A stretch of DNA of 6,358 nt, taken from NCBI GenBank assembly GCA_934754855.1, contig CAKVJR010000099.1, positions 1-6,358 of the forward strand, read 5' to 3'. A program made the position numbers and the translations under genes. The notes beneath the pieces are model-generated. The model was not told where the DNA came from, did not search any database, and saw only the letters and a list, made by a program, of their open reading frames with translations. Each line of letters opens with the position of its first letter. Positions within the stretch are counted from its first letter, which is position 1. Positions 6,269-6,358 of this stretch are shown piece by piece. Origin of the DNA: an uncultured Candidatus Melainabacteria bacterium (lineage in GTDB: Bacteria > Cyanobacteriota > Vampirovibrionia > Gastranaerophilales > Gastranaerophilaceae).

Positions 6269-6358
6269 ATGAGTTGAGTGTACCTCGTAATTGCCGCCCT
6301 TTTTAAGATGGGCTGGCCATTCGGCATGAAAATGGCGTCTGTTACGGGTGCAAAAGTT
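6269..6358 (+). pseudogene. SMR-family (SugE/Gdx-like) exporter, 5' part, in-frame TGA
   Basis: The frame starts with ATG-AGT, meets TGA at codon 3 (6275-6277), and then reads VYLVIAALFKMGWPFGMK and onward to the window edge without another stop. This closely resembles the first helix of small multidrug resistance proteins of the SugE/Gdx branch, which begin M-[AS]-W-[IV]-x-L-[VI]-[IL]-A-G-L-[FL]-E-[VI]-x-W. The TGA stands at the conserved Trp3, and lysine (AAG, 6305-6307) replaces the glutamate that is essential for proton-coupled export of guanidinium or quaternary ammonium compounds. As written, the product would be neither complete nor active. Translation from the GTG at 6278 would give a protein lacking three residues, but that start has no ribosome site at the right distance. 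The family call rests on about 27 residues; the gene runs out of the window. Confidence 0.6.

Noticed and set aside
1..6358. CRISPR array, insertion sequence, tRNA or attachment site
   Set aside because: I saw no spaced direct repeats, transposase, terminal inverted repeats or tRNA-like folds on either strand.

Overview
The window is an AT-rich bacterial segment (roughly 35-40% G+C by eye) with six clear genes and one broken or partial gene at the right edge. All six are read with the standard code, and every tryptophan in the well-supported proteins is TGG. The start sites have good Shine-Dalgarno sequences (GAGG or AAGGA), and promoters of the ordinary sigma-70 type can be seen close to several starts. 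The TPR protein carries a Sec signal peptide, and the fucose genes point to a surface glycan. Low G+C, a secreted TPR protein and a GDP-fucose pathway would fit a gut-associated bacterium; the Vampirovibrionia/Gastranaerophilales (non-photosynthetic relatives of cyanobacteria) are my leading guess. This rests on general resemblance only, and other low-GC phyla are possible.

Layout, left to right. (1) A minus-strand gene for an exported TPR protein, whose reading frame ends in a TGA while recognisable TPR sequence continues past it to the window edge. (2) A 182-base intergenic stretch with divergent promoters and a GC-richer island. (3) A plus-strand gene for a four-helix membrane protein with an extracytoplasmic tail of unknown function. 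(4) Convergent with it, and only 2 bases away, a minus-strand operon gmd-fcl that converts GDP-mannose to GDP-L-fucose; the two genes overlap as TAATG. (5) Divergent from gmd, a family 2 glycosyltransferase on the plus strand, the two apparently sharing a compact overlapping promoter region. (6) cysS, cysteinyl-tRNA synthetase, with its own consensus -10. (7) Two bases after cysS, the 5' end of an SMR-family (SugE/Gdx-like) exporter whose third codon is TGA and whose essential glutamate is lysine.

How the parts work together: Gmd and Fcl supply GDP-L-fucose (or a close relative), and the neighbouring glycosyltransferase probably works on the same or a related surface glycan, though its donor and acceptor cannot be read from sequence. 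The rest is housekeeping (cysS) or envelope-associated (TPR protein, membrane protein, SMR fragment).

The main surprise is at the two edges. Both the first and last partial reading frames are interrupted by TGA exactly where homologous sequence continues. The implied changes are C-to-T at the left edge and G-to-A (twice) at the right edge. I think edge sequencing error or DNA damage in a short metagenomic contig is the likeliest cause, ahead of true pseudogenes or TGA recoding. I found no convincing new system, CRISPR array, mobile element or tRNA.
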